Positions 8,601-17,127 of a stretch of DNA of 64,000 bases are shown piece after piece. Under the pieces are notes generated by a model, which saw only the letters and a program-made list of their open reading frames with translations, had not been told where the DNA came from and searched no databases. The stretch is from NCBI RefSeq assembly GCF_028882275.1, contig NZ_JARBUT010000011.1, positions 160,821 to 224,820 on the forward strand, read 5' to 3'. The DNA comes from Nocardiopsis sp. N85 (GTDB lineage: Bacteria; Actinomycetota; Actinomycetes; Streptosporangiales; Streptosporangiaceae). The translations under genes and the position numbers were made by a program. Position 1 is the first letter of the stretch; each line of letters begins with the position of its first letter.

Positions 8601-9818
8601 ATGAGCGATATGTTGCCGGGTGGCGGACTGCAACAGGACATGTTCCCGACGGTGCGCAAGGGCGGCTACGACAAGGCGTCGGTCGACGAGCGTTTCGTTC
8701 GTCTGACCAACGAGAAGCAGGACTTGATCGAGCGCCTGCGCCGCATGGACGACGAACTCGAACAGTACAAGCGCGATCTGGCGATCGCCCGGGAGAAGGC
8801 CCAGACCAAACCCGAGCACGAGCAGATCAGCGAGCGCATGGCCGAGATCCTCCGCATCGCGGAGGAAGAGGCCCAGGAGCGCCGCACCAAGGTCGACTCC
8901 GAGGTCCAGGACTCCAAGAAGCGGGCCCAGGAGGACATCTCCAAGCTCCGCAAGGACGCGGAGGAGCACGCCGAGCGCATCATCACCTCCGCGCGGTCCG
9001 AGTCCAACGAGATGGTCACCAGCGCCAAGAAGGAGGCCGACCAGCTCCGCGAGCAGGCCAAGCAGGAGGGCGACCGCCGACTGGGCGAGGCCGAGTCGCG
9101 TGCCAAGAAGATCCACGACACGGCGGACCGCAGGCTCGCCACGCTGACCGCGACGCACTCCGAGGCGTTGCGCAGGCTGCGGGACATGCACTCCACGCTG
9201 GCGGACCTGGTCACCGCCGAGGACAAGGCGGGCGCGATGGACACCGGCCTGACCCGAGAGGAGAGCGTCTCACCGGCCAAGGCCACGTCGGAGCCCGCCA
9301 AGGCCTCGGCCAAGGCGGACGCCCCGGTCAAGCCGGAGCCCGCGAAGGCCCCGGTCAGGCCCGGGGCGCCGACCGGACCCAAGCCCGAGGCCGCCAAGGC
9401 GTCGGAGCAGGCGAAGGCCCCGGAGTCGTTCAAGCCGAACCCGACCAAGCCCGAGGCCCCCAAGGCCCCGGCTCCGGACGAGGCGACGATCCGGATCAAC
9501 TCGCTTCCCGAGGGCCCGGCCCCGGACGAGGCCACGGTGCGCATCAAGCCCACCCCGCGCCCCGACGCCCAGGGGCCTCAGGGTCCGCAGGGACCCAAGG
9601 CCGAGGCCCCCGGCCGGCCGCCGCAGGGCGCCCGCTACACCGGCCCCGCGCCCGAGGCTCCGCAGTCGCCTCAGGGGCAGCAGCCGCCTCAGGCCCCGCA
9701 GGACCCGGCCGAGACCGGCGGCGACCCGGGCATCACCGGTATCTACCGGCGTCCGGAGAGCGGCCCGAACCAGCCGCCCACGGGTGACGAGGGTGTGCGG
9801 GTGATCCGCAAGCCGTAG
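8601..9818 (+). CDS. DivIVA-like long coiled-coil protein with Pro/Ala/Lys-rich tail
   Basis: A 405-residue protein. Residues 1-60 carry a DivIVA-like N-terminal motif (FPTVRKGGYDKASVDERF and the following helix). Residues 40-205 form an almost unbroken heptad coiled coil rich in Glu, Lys, Arg and Gln. From about 215 to the end it is a disordered tail rich in Ala, Pro and Lys, with the repeat PDEATIRI/PDEATVRI. Actinobacterial proteins of this design (relatives of DivIVA, Wag31, Scy and FilP) act at cell poles and hyphal tips as polarity or cytoskeletal scaffolds; that role is inferred here. GAAAGG precedes the ATG, and a strong terminator follows. Confidence 0.85.
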   Translation: MSDMLPGGGLQQDMFPTVRKGGYDKASVDERFVRLTNEKQDLIERLRRMDDELEQYKRDLAIAREKAQTKPEHEQISERMAEILRIAEEEAQERRTKVDSEVQDSKKRAQEDISKLRKDAEEHAERIITSARSESNEMVTSAKKEADQLREQAKQEGDRRLGEAESRAKKIHDTADRRLATLTATHSEALRRLRDMHSTLADLVTAEDKAGAMDTGLTREESVSPAKATSEPAKASAKADAPVKPEPAKAPVRPGAPTGPKPEAAKASEQAKAPESFKPNPTKPEAPKAPAPDEATIRINSLPEGPAPDEATVRIKPTPRPDAQGPQGPQGPKAEAPGRPPQGARYTGPAPEAPQSPQGQQPPQAPQDPAETGGDPGITGIYRRPESGPNQPPTGDEGVRVIRKP

Positions 9819-9834
9819 CGTTCGCGTAGGGATT

Positions 9835-9873
9835 CCAGGGGTGGGGACCCAGGTCCCCACCCCTGGTGTTTTG
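9835..9873 (+). terminator. intrinsic terminator after the DivIVA-like gene
   Basis: A perfect 15-bp stem (9835-9849 with 9852-9866), a 2-base loop, and a T-containing tail (TGTTTTG). Confidence 0.85.
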
Positions 9874-9933
9874 TGACCGGTTGTAGGGGGACGTCCGCCT
9901 TGTCGCAGGCGGTCGGCTACGATTCCGACAGCC

Positions 9934-10383
9934 ATGATTATCCGCGCGGCCATCAGGTCCGACCTCGGTGCGATTCTGCGTCTCCTTCGCGATCTCGGCG
10001 ACACCGCCCACACGCAGAGCGCTCACGTTCGCATGTCCTCGGCCGCCGTACGCGCCTGGACCCGGATGGAGAACGACCCCGACCGCACCGTCCTGGTCGC
10101 CGAACAGCGCGGTCAGATCATCGGCACCCTCGACCTGTTGGTGATCGCCAACCTCACCCACGACGCCCAGCCCTGGGCGGTGGTGGACAACCTGGTGGTC
10201 GATCCCGAGCTGCGCCGCCGCGGCATCGGCCGGGCGCTCATGGAGGACGCGGTCGACCGCGCCTCCCGGGCCGGTTGCTACAAGATCGAGCTGCTCTCCC
10301 ACGAGAGCAGGCACGGGGCCCACGAGTTCTACAAGACCCTCGGCTTCGCCGACTCGTCCGCGGGTTTCCGCCGTTACCTCTGA
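9934..10383 (+). CDS. GNAT family N-acetyltransferase
   Basis: A 149-residue single-domain protein of usual GNAT length. The acetyl-CoA-binding signature is visible as VVDPELRRRGIGRALM (motif A, Arg-x-x-Gly-x-Gly), preceded by the beta-strand WAVVDNLVV and followed by motif B, HEFYKTLGF. It transfers an acetyl group from acetyl-CoA to an amine; the substrate is unknown. A TACGAT hexamer ends 10 bases before the ATG and looks like a -10 element, so the 5' leader is probably very short. The stop overlaps the end of the convergent MFS gene by 10 bases. Confidence 0.9.
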   Translation: MIIRAAIRSDLGAILRLLRDLGDTAHTQSAHVRMSSAAVRAWTRMENDPDRTVLVAEQRGQIIGTLDLLVIANLTHDAQPWAVVDNLVVDPELRRRGIGRALMEDAVDRASRAGCYKIELLSHESRHGAHEFYKTLGFADSSAGFRRYL

Positions 10384-12038
10384 GCCTTCTCCGCCTCGGG
10401 TCGGGGACCGCCGCGCAGCGGCACCCCCCGCATGAACACCACCGCGACCAGCCCCAGCACGGCGATGGGCACGCCCGCCAGGAACACCCCCTGCATGGCG
10501 TGATCGAACGCGCCCACGACGATCTCGCGCACCGGCCCCGGCAGCGAGTGCACCAGTTCCGGCGACCCCTGCGCGGCCTCGGCGGCACCGGCCAGCTCCG
10601 CCGCCGTCTCCTCCGCCCCGGAGTCGATCCCCGCCGCGGCGTCGGCGGCCACCCGCTCGCGGGCGGCCGCGAGCGCCGCCGCGAGTTCGGTGTTGAGCCT
10701 GCCCACCATCACGGCGCCGAACGCGGCCACGCCCGTCGCGCCGCCCAGGTTGCGGAAGAACACCACCGCCCCGGTCCCCGCCGCCATGTCCGCGGTGGGC
10801 AGCGAGCTCTGGGTCGCCAGCAGCAGCAACTGCATGTTCAGCCCGAAACCCAGCCCCACCAGGGCCTGACCGGCGATCACCGACGTGAGCCCGGGGTCCA
10901 GGTGGGCCACGGAGAGCAGGACGAACCCGACGACGCACAGGACCATCCCGACGACCGGGTACACCTTCCAGCGGCCGCTGCCGCTCACCGCGTACCCCGA
11001 CCCGATCGAGGTGACCAGGAACGACGCCACCAACGGCAGGGTCATCATCCCCGACACGGTCGGGCTCATCCCGTGCACCATCTGGAGGTACTGGGGCATG
11101 TAGATGATCAGGCCGAACATCATCATGCCCACGCACGTCGACGCCGCCGACGACAGCACGAACGTCCGGTCGCGGAACAGCCGGACCGGGATGATCGCCT
11201 CGGGCGCCCGCCGCTCCACCAGCACCGCCGCCGCCGTCAACGCCACCGCGCCGACCCCCAGGCCGATCGCCAGGGGCGAGGTCCAGGCGATCTGGGTGCC
11301 GCCCAGGCTGAGCAGCACGATCGCGGTGCTCGCCGCTCCGAAGATCAACGCGGCGCCCGTGTAGTCCACCGGGGAGTCGCGGCGGGGGACGAACGGCATG
11401 GTGAACATGAACTGGATGACCACGAACGCGAACACCGCCAACGGCACGGTGATCAGGAAGCACCACCGCCACCCGAGCGGGCTGTCCACCAGGAAGCCGC
11501 CGACCAGCGGTCCCAGCACCGTGGACACCCCGAACACCATGCCGATGAGGCCGCTGTAACGGCCGCGCTCGCGCGGGGAGACCACATCGCCCAGGATGAT
11601 GTTGGGCAGCGTGGCCAGCCCGCCGATGCCCAGCCCCTGGAGGGCGCGGGCGGCGATGAGCCAGTCGATGTCCTGGGCGAGCCCGGCGGCGACCGAGGCG
11701 ACGATGAAGATGCCCAGGGAGATCTGGAAGAGGAGCTTGCGCCCCCAGATGTCGGACAGCTTGCCCCACACCGGGGTGGAGGCGGTCATGGTGAGCAGGG
11801 CGGCGGTCGCCACCCAGGCGAGCCGGTCCTGGCCGCCGAGTTCGCCCATGATCGTCGGCAGCGCGGTGCCGACGATCGAGTTGGTCAGCATCGATGTGAG
11901 CATCGCGAGCACGAGACCGACCATGATGCGCCGCACGACCCGGCGGGGAGGGAAGGTCTGGGCGTGGGGATCGAACGCGGGGACGGGCGGCGATTCCGGG
12001 GTGGGGGCGATGGTCGTCCTGTGCACTGCCTGTTCCAA
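10374..12038 (-). CDS. MFS multidrug exporter, DHA2 (14-helix) type
   Basis: A 554-residue transporter with 14 predicted membrane helices, as in the EmrB/QacA drug:H+ antiporter 2 family. Visible family motifs are GKLSDIWGRK (loop 2-3, motif A), ARALQGLGIGG (motif B) and GPLVGGFLVD (motif C, the antiporter signature in helix 5). It ends in a hydrophilic stretch after a late insert (AAGIDSGAEETAAELAG). The start is a TTG at 12038 with GAGGGG 6 bases before it; a GTG at 12026 is the alternative. A divergent TetR gene lies next to it, and the intergenic promoter overlaps an inverted repeat, the usual local-repressor arrangement. The substrate is unknown. Confidence 0.93.
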   Translation of the reverse strand: MEQAVHRTTIAPTPESPPVPAFDPHAQTFPPRRVVRRIMVGLVLAMLTSMLTNSIVGTALPTIMGELGGQDRLAWVATAALLTMTASTPVWGKLSDIWGRKLLFQISLGIFIVASVAAGLAQDIDWLIAARALQGLGIGGLATLPNIILGDVVSPRERGRYSGLIGMVFGVSTVLGPLVGGFLVDSPLGWRWCFLITVPLAVFAFVVIQFMFTMPFVPRRDSPVDYTGAALIFGAASTAIVLLSLGGTQIAWTSPLAIGLGVGAVALTAAAVLVERRAPEAIIPVRLFRDRTFVLSSAASTCVGMMMFGLIIYMPQYLQMVHGMSPTVSGMMTLPLVASFLVTSIGSGYAVSGSGRWKVYPVVGMVLCVVGFVLLSVAHLDPGLTSVIAGQALVGLGFGLNMQLLLLATQSSLPTADMAAGTGAVVFFRNLGGATGVAAFGAVMVGRLNTELAAALAAARERVAADAAAGIDSGAEETAAELAGAAEAAQGSPELVHSLPGPVREIVVGAFDHAMQGVFLAGVPIAVLGLVAVVFMRGVPLRGGPRPEAEKAQR

Positions 12039-12108
12039 CGAAGACCCCTCATCCCGGACACGCGAAAGGCCCCGCGGCGTGCTGCCGGGGGCGAGATGTC
12101 CTCCTCCT

Positions 12109-12138
12109 GGTATAGGTAAACGCTGTTGACCTTGTCAA
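12109..12138 (-). promoter_or_regulatory. exporter promoter overlapping a probable TetR operator
   Basis: On the minus strand TTGACA (12138-12133) and TATACC (12114-12109) are separated by 18 bases, a near-consensus vegetative promoter for the MFS gene. The -35 box is part of a perfect inverted repeat TTGAC-CTT-GTCAA (12126-12138). A second repeat, CGTTC-N8-GAACG (12155-12172), lies closer to the tetR gene. Repressor binding at either would block the exporter promoter and probably autoregulate the regulator. Confidence 0.7.
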
Positions 12139-12234
12139 GTCGGTATCGCTCCACCGTTCCGGTAGGCGAACGGGTACCGGAAATGTCAATCTGGAATCCG
12201 CACAGTCGGAGCAGGGCCACCGGAAGGCGTGGAG

Positions 12235-12831
12235 ATGGACCGTACGGACGGAACCGGAAGCGGTGCCGGGCCCGCCCGTGGCCGTGAGGCGACCAGGGAA
12301 CGCATCCTGGCCAGTGCCCGGGAGCTCTTCACCGACGAGGGCTACGGGGCGGTGTCCTCTCGCAAGATCGCCGCGCACGCCGGGGTCAACGTCGCCCTGA
12401 TCAATCGGTACTTCGGGGCCAAGCGCGGCCTGCTCACCGAGATCCTGCGCGAGGACGGCGTCTTCCCCGGCCTCATCGAGGGCGACCGGGGATCCCTCAC
12501 CCGCCGGCTGGCCGAACACGCGGTGAGCCGCCTGCACGGTGAGGGGACCGCGCTCCAGCGCGCCCTGGACCACTCCGCGGGCGACCCCGACCTCCAGGCC
12601 GTCTACCAGGGCCGCATCACCAGCGCCCTCATCGACCCGCTGGAGGCCTACCTCGGCGGGGGCTCGGACGCCCGCGCGCACGCCTCCCTGATCGCCGTCG
12701 TCATGCTCGGCCTCACCCGGGTCCGCCTGGTGGAGGGGGCCACGGCGCTGCGCGCCCAGGAACGGGAGGACCTCACCCGCCGCGTCGAGGCGATCCTCGA
12801 TCTGTGCCTGACGGATTTCCACGAGGAGTGA
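12235..12831 (+). CDS. TetR/AcrR family repressor
   Basis: A 198-residue regulator. The N-terminal helix-turn-helix is typical (ERILASARELFTDEGY, then SSRKIAAHAGVNVALINRYFGAKRGLL), followed by a ligand-binding C-terminal half of usual length. It is transcribed away from the adjacent DHA2 exporter and most likely represses it until a transported compound binds. The ATG at 12235 is preferred over the in-frame GTG at 12229 because the GGAAGG site is 7 bases from the ATG but only one from the GTG. Confidence 0.9.
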   Translation: MDRTDGTGSGAGPARGREATRERILASARELFTDEGYGAVSSRKIAAHAGVNVALINRYFGAKRGLLTEILREDGVFPGLIEGDRGSLTRRLAEHAVSRLHGEGTALQRALDHSAGDPDLQAVYQGRITSALIDPLEAYLGGGSDARAHASLIAVVMLGLTRVRLVEGATALRAQEREDLTRRVEAILDLCLTDFHEE

Positions 12832-12852
12832 CCCGCCGCTCCCCCTCCGGTC

Positions 12853-12871
12853 CTTTGCCGGAACGGCAAAG
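12853..12871 (+). terminator. short hairpin after the TetR gene
   Basis: A perfect 8-bp stem, CTTTGCCG-GAA-CGGCAAAG, 21 bases after the TetR stop. Confidence 0.55.
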
Positions 12872-12924
12872 AAGTGGCGTGCGGGACGGCCCGACGGTGA
12901 GGCTGGTCGTGGAGGTGGTCCACG

Positions 12925-13581
12925 ATGACCCATGAGCACACCGAGACACCCCTGCCCGAGGAGTTCGGCGCGGAGTACTGGGACGGGCGCTACGCCTCGT
13001 CCGAGCGGATCTGGAGCGGGAATCCCAACCCCGCACTGGTCACCGAGGCGGCCGACCTGGCGCCCGGTCGAGCGCTGGAGGTCGGCAGCGGCGAGGGCGC
13101 CGACACCCTGTGGCTGGCCGAACGCGGCTGGGAGGTGACGGCGATCGACATCTCGGCGGTGGGCCTGGAGAAGGCGGCCGCGCACGCCGCCGGACGTTCG
13201 CCCGAAGCCGCCGCGCGGATCACCTGGCGTCAGGCCGACCTCACCGTGTGGGCGCCGCCCGAGGGCGCCTACGACCTGGTGACCGCGCACTACCTGCACT
13301 TCCACCCGAAGGTGCGGGCCGTGGTCTTCCCGGCGCTGGCCGACGCGGTCGCACCCGACGGAACGCTGCTGCTGGTCTCCCACGCGCTGCGCGACCTCGC
13401 CGACGGGGTGCCGCGTCCGCCGTGGCCGGAGATGTTCCACACGGCCGAGGAGATGGCGGACCTGCTGCCGGGGGAGCGGTGGGCCATGGTCACGCTGGAG
13501 GAGCGACCGCGAACGGCCGTCTACGACGGGGTCGAGTACACCATCCACGACCTCGTCGTCCACGCCCGTCGTCGGGTCTGA
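12925..13581 (+). CDS. class I SAM-dependent methyltransferase
   Basis: A 218-residue Rossmann-fold methyltransferase. Motif I is ALEVGSGEGADTLWLA (about residues 50-65), the acidic end of strand 2 is VTAIDIS, and motif III/IV is YDLVTAHYLHFHP. The length and the N-terminal FGAEYWDGRYA are usual for the methyltransferase domain 25 / thiopurine S-methyltransferase-like group. It uses S-adenosylmethionine; the acceptor is unknown. GGAGG lies 9 bases before the ATG. It is followed by a hairpin and a repeat region. Confidence 0.88.
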   Translation: MTHEHTETPLPEEFGAEYWDGRYASSERIWSGNPNPALVTEAADLAPGRALEVGSGEGADTLWLAERGWEVTAIDISAVGLEKAAAHAAGRSPEAAARITWRQADLTVWAPPEGAYDLVTAHYLHFHPKVRAVVFPALADAVAPDGTLLLVSHALRDLADGVPRPPWPEMFHTAEEMADLLPGERWAMVTLEERPRTAVYDGVEYTIHDLVVHARRRV

Positions 13582-13593
13582 CCCCCGACCCGC

Positions 13594-13617
13594 CCCGCCG
13601 CCCGAACGGACGGCGGG
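13594..13617 (+). terminator. hairpin after the methyltransferase gene
   Basis: A 7-bp GC stem (CCCGCCG at 13594-13600 with CGGCGGG at 13611-13617), 12 bases after the stop. Confidence 0.5.
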
Positions 13618-13639
13618 ACGGGTGTGCTCCTTGGGCCCC

Positions 13640-13751
13640 GCGCTTCGGTTCGTGCGAGGCCGCCCGGAGAAGGCGAACCTTCGGCCGCTGCGTGAACGTC
13701 CTCGTGCCTCGGCCGGTCACTCCGCCGGCCTCCAGAACCCCGTGGGCGGCC
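13640..13751. repeat. 112-bp intergenic direct repeat, copy 1
   Basis: This unit recurs at 13774-13885 with only two differences (positions about 13673 and 13675). It starts GCGCTTCGGTTCGTGCGAGG and contains a GGCCGG...CCGGCC stem-loop. It fills the gap between the methyltransferase and RidA genes and has no supported coding frame. It may be a dispersed genomic repeat rather than a local duplication. Confidence 0.9.
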
Positions 13752-13773
13752 GTGCCTCCTGTGAACCTCCGCT

Positions 13774-13885
13774 GCGCTTCGGTTCGTGCGAGGCCGCCCG
13801 GAGAACGGGAACCTTCGGCCGCTGCGTGAACGTCCTCGTGCCTCGGCCGGTCACTCCGCCGGCCTCCAGAACCCCGTGGGCGGCC
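13774..13885. repeat. 112-bp intergenic direct repeat, copy 2
   Basis: Second copy of the unit at 13640-13751, offset by 134 bases with a 22-base unrelated spacer. Its distal end abuts the RidA stop codon region (13914). Confidence 0.9.
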
Positions 13886-13913
13886 TCGCGCCCACGGGCG
13901 CGGAAGAGCGTTC

Positions 13914-14294
13914 CTAGCCGCGCAGCTCGGCCACCACGTCGATCTCCACCAGGATGTCGGCGAGGTCGGAGCCGACCGTGGTGCGGACCGGGTAGGGCGC
14001 GCTGAAGTGCTGCTCGTACACCGCGTTGTACTCGGGGAAGTCGCTCTTGAGGTTCTGTAGGTGCACGGTGGTCTTGACGACGTCGTCGAGGGTCAGGCCG
14101 TGCTCGGCCAGGACCGCCGAGATGTTGGCGAGGACCTGCGCGGTCTGCTCGCCGACCGTCGGGGCGACCTCGCCGGTCTCGGGGTCCTGCGGACCGAAGC
14201 CCGCGGTGAACAGGAACCCGCCCGCCACGATCCCCTGGCTGTAGGCGCCGGCCGGTGCGGGGGCCTTGTCGGTACGGACCGCCTTCTTGGACAT
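13914..14294 (-). CDS. RidA family enamine/imine deaminase
   Basis: A 126-residue protein of the usual RidA length. It hydrolyses reactive 2-iminoacids made by PLP enzymes and amino-acid oxidases to 2-ketoacids. The conserved pieces are visible: AGAYSQGIVAGGFLFTAGFG near the N terminus, NISAVLAEHGLTLDDVVKTTVHL in the middle, and YPVRTTVGSD, in which Arg104 matches the carboxylate-binding Arg of active members. The ATG at 14294 has an AAGGAG site before it. It is divergent from a D-aminoacylase/sugar kinase operon, a grouping in which the RidA protein would clear imines from D-amino-acid breakdown. Confidence 0.9.
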   Translation of the reverse strand: MSKKAVRTDKAPAPAGAYSQGIVAGGFLFTAGFGPQDPETGEVAPTVGEQTAQVLANISAVLAEHGLTLDDVVKTTVHLQNLKSDFPEYNAVYEQHFSAPYPVRTTVGSDLADILVEIDVVAELRG

Positions 14295-14437
14295 CCGTGA
14301 TCTCCTTCTCTCGGGTCTCGCGCGGTGGTCCCGCCTCGTCGATAATGCCTGTACCCGTGTTCTTGCGCATGCACATGCGTATGCGCGAACTGGTGCACAT
14401 GCCGAATATCGAGGCGGCCTGGACCACACTTACTGGC

Positions 14438-14458
14438 AACAAAGTTATCAATTTTGTT
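14438..14458. promoter_or_regulatory. inverted-repeat operator candidate upstream of the D-aminoacylase operon
   Basis: The repeat AACAAA-N9-TTTGTT is perfect in 6-base arms and sits in an AT-rich patch 85 bases before the D-aminoacylase start, in the divergent gap with RidA. A GntR- or RpiR-type regulator is usual for such operons, but none is encoded nearby. A repeated CATGC/GCATG-rich palindromic patch lies at about 14368-14391. Confidence 0.5.
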
Positions 14459-14542
14459 CCCGGCAGCGTATCTTGGGTCACACCGATATCCGGCCCACGG
14501 CTCGTCGGACCGGACCGGTCGGTACCCCTGAACGGAGGAACA

Positions 14543-16165
14543 GTGCAGTCCGAGACCGTATTGACCGGGGGTCGGGTGGTCGACGGCACCGGCGCCCCCT
14601 CCCGCTCCGCCGACGTCGTCCTGCGGGGTGACCGCATCGTCCACATCGTCCCGCCCGGCACCGGCCGCCGGATGACCGGCATCGGCGGCACCGGCCCCGC
14701 GAAGGTCATCGACATCACCGGGCGCGTCCTCGCCCCCGGCTTCGTGGACATGCACTCCCACTCCGACCTCGCCGTCCTCGCCGACCCCGGCCACGAGGCC
14801 AAGGTCCTCCAGGGCGTCACCCTGGAGGTCATCGGACAGGACGGGCTCGGCTACGCGCCCGTCACCGACGGCACCGTCGAAGAACTGCGCGCCCAGCTCG
14901 CCGGCTGGAACGGCACCCCCGACCTCGATCACACCTGGCGCGGCATCGGCGGCTACCTCGACAGGGTCGACGCCGGCGCTCCCGTCAACGTCGCGCACCT
15001 CGTACCCCAGGGCAACGTCCGCATGGCCGTACTCGGCGGCGAGGACCGACCGCCCACCGAGGACGAACTCGAACGGATGCTGGCCATCGTCGCCCAGGGC
15101 ATGGCCGACGGCGCCCACGGGCTGTCCACCGGCCTCACCTACACCCCCGGCATGTACGCCACCGACGACGAGATCGTCGCCCTCCTCGAACCCGTGCGCG
15201 CGGCCGGCGGCTACTACTGCCCCCACCACCGCAACTACGGCTCCCGGGTCGTCGAGTCCTACCAGGAGTGCCTGGAGGTCGCCCGCCGCGCCCAGGTGGC
15301 CCTGCACCTCGCGCACTGCCACGTCAACTTCCCCCAGAACCGGGGCCGGGCCCCCGAGGTGCTCGACGCCATCGACGAGGCCACCGTCCGCCACGGTCTC
15401 GACGTCACCCTCGACTCCTACCCCTACCGGGCCAGCGCCACCTACCTCGCCGCCCCGCTTCCGAGCTGGGCGCAGGTCGGCGGTACCGCGGACACCCTCG
15501 GACGCCTGCGCGACCCCGCCACCCGGGCCCGCGTCCTCCACGAGATCGAGGTCGAGGGCACCGACGGCAACCACGGCGTCCCCATGGACTGGACGGCGAT
15601 CGTCGTCACCGGCACCGCCGACCCCTCCCTGTCCTGGGCGGTCGGCGCGTCCATCGCCGAACTGGCCGCCCGGCGGGGCCGCGAGGCCGGCGACCTGTAC
15701 ATGGAACTCCTGGTCGCCGACGAACTGCGCAGCGGCTGCCTGCTCCAGGTCGGCAACGAGGAGAACATCCGCACCATCATGCGGCACAGTTCCCACACCG
15801 CCGGCAGCGACGGCATCCTCGTCGGCGACAAGCCCCATCCGCGCGGCTGGGGCACCTTCCCCCACTACCTCGGCCACTACGTCCGCGAACTCGGGGTCCT
15901 CGAACTGGAGGAGTGCGTCCGTCACCTCACCTCCCGGCCCGCCGGCCGCCTCGGCCTCGCCGACCGGGGCACGGTCCACCTCGGCGCGGTCGCCGACCTG
16001 GTGGTGTTCGATCCCGACACCATCGCCGCCCGCGCCACCTACGACGACCCCCGGCTCACCCCGGTCGGCATCGAACACGTCCTCGTCGCCGGCGAGTTCA
16101 CCGTCCGGGACGGACGACGGACCGATCGCCTGCCGGGCCGCTCGGTCCGGAGGAACAGCCGATGA
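14543..16165 (+). CDS. N-acyl-D-amino-acid deacylase (D-aminoacylase)
   Basis: A 540-residue metal-dependent amidohydrolase that removes the acyl group from N-acyl-D-amino acids. The metal-binding HSHSD motif is at residues 71-75 after the typical beta-strand (APGFVDM). The family signatures GLSTGLTYTPGMYA and CPHHRNYG follow, then a later HLAHCH, and a C-terminal AVADLVVFDPDTI typical of the urease-like superfamily. The frame is open upstream, but GTG at 14543 is chosen for its GGAGG site 4 bases before it. It overlaps the kinase gene by 4 bases (ATGA), so the two are co-translated. The likely source of substrate is peptidoglycan-derived or exogenous D-amino acids. Confidence 0.9.
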   Translation: MQSETVLTGGRVVDGTGAPSRSADVVLRGDRIVHIVPPGTGRRMTGIGGTGPAKVIDITGRVLAPGFVDMHSHSDLAVLADPGHEAKVLQGVTLEVIGQDGLGYAPVTDGTVEELRAQLAGWNGTPDLDHTWRGIGGYLDRVDAGAPVNVAHLVPQGNVRMAVLGGEDRPPTEDELERMLAIVAQGMADGAHGLSTGLTYTPGMYATDDEIVALLEPVRAAGGYYCPHHRNYGSRVVESYQECLEVARRAQVALHLAHCHVNFPQNRGRAPEVLDAIDEATVRHGLDVTLDSYPYRASATYLAAPLPSWAQVGGTADTLGRLRDPATRARVLHEIEVEGTDGNHGVPMDWTAIVVTGTADPSLSWAVGASIAELAARRGREAGDLYMELLVADELRSGCLLQVGNEENIRTIMRHSSHTAGSDGILVGDKPHPRGWGTFPHYLGHYVRELGVLELEECVRHLTSRPAGRLGLADRGTVHLGAVADLVVFDPDTIAARATYDDPRLTPVGIEHVLVAGEFTVRDGRRTDRLPGRSVRRNSR

Positions 16166-17127
16166 GCGCGCCCCCCGGCCCCGGGCCCGCCCCGGAACCC
16201 GGCATCGACGCCGTCTGCGTGGGCGAGACCATGGCGGTGTTCCACTCCGCCGACCCCCTCGTCGCCGGGGCGCGGCTCACCCTGGGCACCGGCGGCGCCG
16301 AATCCAACGTCGCCGTCGCCCTGGCCGGTCTCGGGCACACCGCCGCCTGGGTCGGCCGGGTCGGTGACGACCCCTTCGGGCGCATCGTCACCGACACCGT
16401 CGCCGGACGGGGCGTGGACGTGCGCGACGTGGTCGTCGACCCCGAACGCCCCACCGGCCTCTACGTCAAGGACACCGCTCCGGGAGGGGCCGGGGCCCTG
16501 TACTACCGCTCGGGTTCGGCCGCCTCGGCACCGTCCGCCGCGGACGCCGACCGGGTGTGGTCGCGCGGTGCCCGCGTCGTCCACCTGTCCGGCATCACGC
16601 CCGCCCTGTCGGTGCGGGCCGCCGCACTCGTCGAACACCTGCTGGACCGGCGCGCCGGAGGCGACTCCCTGCGCTCCTTCGACGTCAACCACCGGCCCGC
16701 GCTGTGGCCGGCGCGGGTGGCCGCCCCGATCCTGCTCGACCTGGCCCGCCGCGCCGACATCGTGTTCGTCGGCCGTGACGAGGCCGAACGCCTGTGGGGC
16801 ACCCCCACGGCGGAGGACGTACGGGCGGTGCTGCCGGAGGTCCCCGTGCTGGTGATCAAGGACGCCGAGCACGGCGCGACCTGTTTCACGGCCGAGGAGA
16901 CGGTCTTCGTGCCGTCCCCCGAGGTCGAGGTGGTGGAGGCGGTGGGCGCCGGCGACGCCTTCGCCGCCGGTTACCTGTCCGGACTGCTCGACGGCCTCCC
17001 GACGGAACGGCGGCTGCGCCTGGGCCACGCGGTGGCGGGCGCGGTGCTGCGTTCGCGCTCCGACACCCTGGAGGGCCCGCCGGAGGAGGTCGCCGACATC
17101 CGCGCGGGCGGGACCGTCAGCCGATGA
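16162..17127 (+). CDS. PfkB family carbohydrate kinase (2-keto-3-deoxygluconate kinase-like)
   Basis: A 321-residue ribokinase-fold enzyme. The N-terminal sugar-binding region (LGTGGAESNVAVALAGLG, about residues 50-67) and the C-terminal signature VGAGDAFAAGYLSG are clear, with Asp265 as the catalytic base. The GGAESNVA and FDVNHRPALW patches fit the 2-keto-3-deoxygluconate/fructokinase branch, but the substrate is not certain. The ATG overlaps the stop of the D-aminoacylase gene. Kinases of this type often sit with D-aminoacylase and RidA genes in actinobacteria, pointing to amino-sugar or muropeptide-derived substrates. Confidence 0.88.
   Translation: MSAPPGPGPAPEPGIDAVCVGETMAVFHSADPLVAGARLTLGTGGAESNVAVALAGLGHTAAWVGRVGDDPFGRIVTDTVAGRGVDVRDVVVDPERPTGLYVKDTAPGGAGALYYRSGSAASAPSAADADRVWSRGARVVHLSGITPALSVRAAALVEHLLDRRAGGDSLRSFDVNHRPALWPARVAAPILLDLARRADIVFVGRDEAERLWGTPTAEDVRAVLPEVPVLVIKDAEHGATCFTAEETVFVPSPEVEVVEAVGAGDAFAAGYLSGLLDGLPTERRLRLGHAVAGAVLRSRSDTLEGPPEEVADIRAGGTVSR

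Noticed and set aside
9733..11769. Minus-strand frame overlapping the MFS gene
   Set aside because: It runs through the DHA2 exporter in another frame, and its sequence has no membrane pattern or motif.
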